This document shows positions 58,701 through 64,000 of a stretch of 64,000 nt of DNA, one piece after another (within the stretch, counting starts at the first letter, position 1; each line of letters starts with the position of its first letter). The stretch lies in NCBI GenBank assembly GCA_027422505.1, contig JAPQWV010000414.1, positions 486,001 to 550,000 on the forward strand. The letters are read 5' to 3'. The translations under genes were made by a program, and so were the position numbers. Under the pieces are notes generated by a model, which had not been told where the DNA came from, did not search any database, and worked only from the letters and a program-made list of their open reading frames with translations. This stretch comes from Craterostigma plantagineum. Its lineage: Eukaryota > Streptophyta > Magnoliopsida > Lamiales > Linderniaceae.

Positions 58701-60044
58701 GCTATGGCTGCCAAACTTGGTTGGAATCTCACCCAAATGAATGTAAGTAATGCTTTCTTGAATGGGGAGTTAGAAGAAGAGGTTTACATGGATTTGCCTC
58801 AGGGCTTAGGCAAGGCCTATGACAGAATGAATGAGGGCAGGATGGTCTCCAAGTTGCATAAATCCATCTATGGATTAAAACAAGCATCTCGCCAGTGGAA
58901 TAAAAGGTTCTCTGATGCTGTTAAGTGCTTTGGATTCAACCAGACACAATCATATCACACCCTATTCTTGAAAGGAAAGGGTGATCAGCTGGTCATTCTA
59001 TTGGTAACGTAGATGACATAATAATAGCAGGTCCTTCAGAAGAGGCAATCCAACATACAAAGTCATTCCTTCACACCTGCTTTAAAATCAGAAACTTGGG
59101 AAACCTCAGGTACTTTCTTGGCATTGAAGTCACAAAAAGTGAAGCTGATGTCTCACAAAAATAGTACACTCTCCAGTTGCTAGAGGACACTGGTTACATA
59201 AATGCTAAACCGATCTCAACACTAATGAGTCCAGCGTGAAAATTAGTGCTGACGAAGGGGATCTTTTGACAAATCCTTTTCAGTACAGAAGAATGATTGG
59301 CAGGCTGCTCTACTTAACCTTCACAAGGCCTGATATAGCTTACTCAGTCCACAAGTCAATACACAAGAGCTCCAAGAACAAGCCACATAGCGGCAACTCA
59401 TCATCTGCTCAGGTACCTAAAAGGGTCGCCAGGACAGGGAATTCTCTTCAGCTCAGATCAGTCTATTGAACTCAAAGCCTTTTCAGATGCAGATTGGGCA
59501 GGATGTAAGGACACAAGGAGGTCGATTACTGGCATCTGTACATTCTTGGGGAACTCTCTTACAACATGGAAAGCAAAGAAACAACCTACAGTATCAAGAT
59601 CATCAACTGAAGCAGAGTACAGAGCACTTGGATCGGTTGTAGCAGGTGCTCTGGATCAGACATTTTTATTGGAAGAGTTGAATTTTGCTAATAAGAAGAA
59701 ACCAGTAATATACTGTCATAACCAGTCGGGACCTCGTGTTAGCATCCAATCCTAAGTCCCATGAACGTTCCAAGCATATAGAGATTGATTGCCACTTCAT
59801 TCGCCATCACATTACAGCTGGAGCGATTAAACTTTTGCCTATAAGGTCTGAACATCAACTCGCCGATGTCTTCAACAAGTCACTCACGGGTCCAGACTTA
59901 AGACATTATCTTGTCAAGATGTCTATAGTGATTCCACAGCATCCATCTTGCGGGGGCATGTTAAAACTGAAGCAGAAAATAGAAGAGAGGGCTGATGCCG
60001 AAGAAATGGATCAGAGGCAGACTTCGAAGTTCAGCAGATTTTAA
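55727..60044 (+). pseudogene. copia gag-pol polyprotein, many stops and frameshifts
   Basis: From MAEEDTRQPIENQP at 55727: gag with stops near 55833 and 56081, a CCHC knuckle (CTHCNKKRHTVETC), protease (LDTGATRHVC), GAG-pre-integrase (LLHNRLGHPY), part of integrase ([14 protein letters not shown]), reverse transcriptase broken exactly at the YVDD site (near 59008), and RNase H ([15 protein letters not shown]). More than ten breaks are visible. Confidence 0.88.
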
Positions 60045-60454
60045 AATCTGGTTTTAAATGGAGAAAAAAGCATGGGCATCTTGAAGATCGCATTTCTTAC
60101 TTATTGAAGTGCGGACACTAGTGACCTTCTAAGAGAAGGCGTTTTACAGTTATGAAAACGCAGCTATCAAGGACTTCTACTTAAAAGGATTTTACGCGCG
60201 AATTACCTAATATGAAAGAGCTGAAGCTCGCAGAGTTCTTTTTTAATCAGTTTGAGTTGTTCTCATTTTTCTCTCGTGAGTTAGAGAGTGTTTTCTTGGC
60301 TATATTGATGAACCATTTTCTGTACGATTTCCCAATTGCGGAATCTTGTAAACAACAACAATCAATAAATTCATCGACGTAGAGTTCGATTGTGGATGTA
60401 GGATCTTCATATACGAACTACGTTAAAATCGTTTGCATTCTTTCAAATTTCTTA
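59960..60454 (+). repeat. 3' LTR, 495 bp
   Basis: Starts right after the purine tract and ends before the second TTTAC. Confidence 0.9.
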
Positions 60455-60609
60455 TTTACACCGGCAAATATAACCAACATATTCACTTCAACGACTCAAA
60501 ATAAAATCAACAAAAAACAAAACAATACATAAACATGACTTCTCAACTACGCACGCTTTCTCCTGAACGCTTCGATAATCATGGATGAGGAATCATCGGC
60601 GGCTTGCAT

Positions 60610-60954
60610 ATTGTTGGACCTATGCAAACAAGTCGTTATTACCATAACTTTTCTTTTGCATTAGGATACATATCCATAAAAAAACGACAAACGTATATCA
60701 ACACGATGTTACTTTGCATTCCCAAATCAAAGCAAATAAAAAGGGCAACACTTTAAACACTTCAAATCAAATCCAACAAACACTTATCATCCATCTTATT
60801 TTTGCACCGGCGAAATAAACAACATTTTTAATACAACGACTTATAATAAAATCAACAAAAAACAAACAATGCAGAACCACCACACTTTTCAACGACGCAC
60901 GCTTTCTCCACTAAACCGCTTCGACAATCACGGATGAGGAATCGTCGGCGGCAA
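60610..60954 (-). repeat. right copy of the tandem duplication (3' end of the PRP gene)
   Basis: It spans the last codons and 3' flank of the proline-rich protein gene. The left copy (45376-60609) matches it apart from the two insertions. The junction reads CGGCGGCTTGCAT then ATTGTTGGACC at 60609/60610. Confidence 0.85.
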
Positions 60955-62508
60955 GCGGCGGCCAGTGCCCGAACTTTGGGTGGTGGAAGTACTTTGGCGG
61001 AATCTTAGGGAACGGAGGCAGCTTAGGAATAATAGGCGGGCACGGAGGCTTCTTGTAGATCGGCGGCTTGTAAATTGGGATCGGCGGCGGCAAAGGCTTC
61101 ACGATCACCGGCGGCTTGTAAATTGGGATCGGCGGCGGCAAAGGCTTCACGATTACCGGCGGCTTGTAAATTGGGATCGGCGGCGGCAAAGGCTTCACAA
61201 TCACGGGCGGCTTAGGCTTGATGATAATAGGCGGGCACGGCTTCTTGGGAGGAAAGACGGGCGGATTAGGCTTGTGAATAGGTACGGACGGTGGCTTGGG
61301 CTTAGGCTTAGGCTCGGGTTTGGACTGGGTTTAGGCTTAGGCTCAGGCTCAGGCTCGGGTTTTGGCTTGGGCTTAGGTTTGTAAATAGGGACGGGCGGGG
61401 GAAGGGGCTTAACGATCGGAGGTGGGATTATTATAGGCTTGTGAAGCCAAGGGTGGCCGAAACTCTTCAAAGGGGGGAAGAACTTCTTCTTCAACCAAGG
61501 GTGGTGGAAAATCTTGGGCGGCAGCGGCGGGTATTTGAAGTGGGGCCATAGGAACTCGGAAGTGCATAGGGCGGCGGAGAATTTGACTTTTTGGGCGGCC
61601 CGAATGTGTTCTTACCGTTGGGCTGGGCTTTGACTTCAATTTTGTGGGCCTTTAAGCCTTCGTGGGCCGGGCAAGGGATTTGGGCCGCGCTGTGGAGCTG
61701 AGCGTAGCACTCGCCGCCGCCTTTGGCGGTGAGTTGTTCTTTGGGGACGGAGACTTTGAAGTTGCCTTCTTCGTCGAGTTCGCCGGCGCCGATTCTCTTT
61801 ACGTCGCCGTTTTTTAGCTTGCAGTCGATCGTCACGCCGAGCCCTATATACGATGAAGCGTATACAACGTAAATATATTTCCGTACAGTATGACCTATTG
61901 GTTCTGCCTAGGTACCTTGGCTTTCGTTGTTAAGTGGATTGATTATGAGACATTATATATATTATCATCTGATTTCAGAGCGGCAATCGCGAAAAAGAAG
62001 TAAAAATAAAATATTAGGTGCACGATTCAACTGAGATTCCTAACATCAGTTATGTCATGCAATGCACATGCAAAATGTAAATACATCATGATAGGAGTCA
62101 ATGAGAGTTCGATTTTATTTTGACTCGTTGAATGTCATAATTCCGTATGGACTTTGGACAATATACATGCAGAACAAGTGGATTGGCTGAAAGTATAGGT
62201 CGTGTCACGACCGACGATGGGATTTTAATCACTGCATTTAGTCGAAATGTGATGAAAAGTTTGTTTCATCGATAATATGATTTAGTCGGAATATAAGGAC
62301 TACTATGCAGCAAAGATACAGAATGGATTATTTTGTCTACCTTGATAAGCTAGGCTTGGTTTGAGGTTCATTCTCCTTACAATCTGCGCATTCTCCATAG
62401 CCAACGACCTCGAACTGTGTTGTGTCCTCAGCATTGCAGACGCTGATTGAAAGAAGTGCACAAAAGAACAAAATACGTAAAACACAAAGAGGATTAGCAA
62501 ACCCTCAT
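60911..62508 (-). pseudogene. proline-rich cell-wall protein, PRP2/PRP4-like, frameshifted
   Basis: Exon 1 (62508-62341) encodes a hydrophobic signal segment and then EVVGYGECADCKENEPQTK; exon 2 (61843-60911) gives VTIDCK, ECYAQLHSAA and PCPAHEGL of the Ole e 1-like domain, then KPLPPPIPIYKPPVIV repeats and ends HHPKFGHWPPLAADDSSS. This is the layout of Arabidopsis PRP2 and PRP4, secreted hydroxyproline-rich wall proteins. The frame breaks at least four times: an extra G after ATGAG at the start, one base too many at the exon 2 acceptor, near 61595 (then VKFSAALCTSEFLW), and near 61325 in the KPKPEPEP region. Several are in G or C runs, so base-calling error cannot be excluded, but the neighbouring host genes are clean. 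Confidence 0.8.
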
Positions 62509-63603
62509 TTTCTTTTCTTTCTTCTTTATAAATGTATATATCAAATAATGCGTTTCATCAAGGAAAATGGAGAAAATTTCACAAGCTTAAGCTTCTTCCT
62601 AATCTTGAATATGGGTTTAGAGCAACAATGGGTTTCGGGGATTTTATATAGTGATTTCTATAGTCGATTGTTTATGTGTTATTATCAAACCGACAACGAA
62701 CTTTAAATGTAATCACATGAGGGTTGGGTGACTTTGATAATGACTTGAATTAAATAATAAATTTAATTAATTGTTAACTAATTGGAATCACGAAAATAAT
62801 ATAGCAGCAAAACGTGGCCATGCATGCAACAGCTTAGCAAATAGCAATAGATAGAAACGACCATCTTTCATTTAATGAGGTTTCAACTGTATATATATAT
62901 TTATGTAGCTAGCCAGCTCAAATGATAACTATTACTTCTACATAAGATTGGTAAACTATTATAAAAATCTGATTAGTTTCATTTTTTCTATTATCATCTA
63001 GAGAAGAAAATAAAATAGCAAGCGATTCGTTTTATTTCAAAACTAATAACCGAGCCGAATATAGCGGTGGTGGCGAACTGATGTATCACCACATTAATTA
63101 AGATGTTATATTTTTTAAGTACATTAGGGTCCATATATATCATTAAATTAATTTTGTGATTATAGTTAAGCAGAACTAGTTAGTAACTTTAGAATTCAAA
63201 TGTCTCGTTATATTTACTCCACGCCCCAATTTATTTTTTTTTTTAAAAAAAAAGTAATCATTTATCTACTATAAATAAATATATGACAGTTTCGTGTATA
63301 GACAATCGAATATCTATCGTAATTATTAACTACAAAAAGACTACCAATTTTACCTGTTACAATGCAAACATAGGATATTTAATATATACCGATATTATTC
63401 AAGTGCGGCCTTAAACTTTTTAATTCACTCTAAACAACCCTATAAATCTTAATTTTGAGCATAATTAGATGAAGTGATGTAATAACAATATAATATGGAT
63501 GGTCCCCTTCTATCACAGAAACGGTGGATGTAACGATCATGTTGTTGGTAGTTGGTATATGTGTTAATTAAACACATTGTAGTTATTTATTAAAAAAAAA
63601 GAA

Positions 63604-63639
<36 letters not shown>

Positions 63640-64000
63640 AAAAAAAGATTGAACGAGGTCTCATTTATGAACACACAAGATGAGAAGGCTAGGAATTTAT
63701 AAGAATCATGTAAAAACATGTATCACTTTCTATGTGACAATTGTGGATTACATTTATGCATTGGCCAAAAAATCAATTAGATTTTATTATCGTCTCAAAC
63801 GCCACAAAATTAGGTAAAATACAGTTGGATATTAATATTGTTGGAACCTCCCATTATTTATTTGAAAGGGAATAAATTAATATATACTATGATTTTTTTG
63901 TGCTTTTAGTTCATATTTAATTAACAGAATTTTATCATGATTCCTTGCAACATGGGCCTTTTCTGCTGAACTAATTACATTAACCCAATAACAAATTGGG
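62509..64000. other. intergenic, AT-rich; no gene recognised
   Basis: The first part is the upstream region of the proline-rich protein gene. TATATATA runs occur near 62892 and a poly-T/poly-A block near 63234-63254. No supported coding region or mobile element was found. Confidence 0.5.
63592..63648. repeat. (AAAG)n microsatellite
   Basis: About ten AAAG/GAAA units flanked by A runs. Confidence 0.9.

Larger units (their letters stand above)
55185..60454 (+). mobile_element. Ty1/copia element, heavily decayed, with exact target duplication
   Basis: LTRs 55185-55676 (492 bp) and 59960-60454 (495 bp) start TGTTAAAACTGAAGCAG and end CAAATTTCTTA. TTTAC is repeated exactly on both sides (55180-55184 and 60455-60459). 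The PBS is at 55677-55688 and the purine tract TTGCGGGGGCA precedes the right LTR. The right copy of the tandem duplication supplies the pre-insertion sequence for comparison. Confidence 0.93.
45376..60609 (-). repeat. left copy of a tandem duplication of the PRP gene 3' end, split by two retrotransposons
   Basis: The native pieces are 45376-45533, 55082-55184 and 60455-60609. In that order they match the right copy at 60610-60954 from ATTGTTGGACCTATG to ATGAGGAATC(A/G)TCGGCGGC. The last piece carries the final codons of the proline-rich protein (AADDSSSMIIEA on the minus strand), with its stop codon changed so the frame reads on. The gaps are exactly the two copia insertions. Confidence 0.85.

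Overview
This is a eudicot-type plant nuclear window. The evidence is spliced genes with plant-specific architecture, long chromovirus LTRs, many Ty1/copia elements primed by initiator tRNA-Met, a Mutator-like element with a 9-bp target duplication, and hAT and PIF/Harbinger miniature elements. No organelle, bacterial or viral genome features were seen. The species cannot be named from sequence alone.

Layout. 1-4339: 3' end of a Ty3/gypsy chromovirus (integrase, chromodomain, 3 kb LTR). 4340-5724: remnant of a second gypsy element on the minus strand (LTR, PBS and start of the interior). 5950-13163 (minus): a ten-exon gene with PHD, SWIB, Plus-3, GYF, GW-repeat and CCCH domains, which is the NERD/C3H19-C3H44 architecture linked in Arabidopsis to RNA-directed DNA methylation; one of its introns is of the minor U12 AT-AC type. 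13829-24337: a Tork/Tnt1-like copia element (minus) whose 5' LTR is split by a very young gypsy element made of two 2581-bp LTRs around only 208 bp. 24363-24698: a foldback element. 25645-26373: a hAT-type MITE with an exact 8-bp target duplication. 26437-29003 (minus): a mitochondrial bTHX/S31 ribosomal protein gene and an eight-exon UFD1 gene, both intact. 29532-33669: a Mutator-like element with palindrome arrays at both ends, carrying a damaged transposase gene and a damaged plant-mobile-domain gene that converge. 34295-34955: a Tourist-like MITE. 35291-37357 (minus): an arginine decarboxylase pseudogene. 39164-43752: a short-LTR copia element (minus). 45376-60954: a tandem duplication of the 3' end of the proline-rich-protein gene; the left copy holds two copia insertions (45534-55081 and 55185-60454), and the first of these contains a gypsy LTR (47219-50793). 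60911-62508 (minus): a PRP2/PRP4-like proline-rich protein gene with several frameshifts.

Three host genes look intact: the NERD-like gene, the bTHX/S31 gene and UFD1. The arginine decarboxylase and proline-rich-protein genes look broken. Most of the remainder is transposable elements, and the insertions can be ordered by nesting. None of the elements seen whole retains an uninterrupted coding set; the one at the left edge runs off the window and is not fully visible. No CRISPR, rRNA or tRNA genes were found. The items most worth a second look are the U12 intron, the gutted but nearly unmutated gypsy element, the motif arrays that occupy the middle of otherwise related LTRs, and the Mutator-like element with palindrome arrays and two genes truncated against each other.
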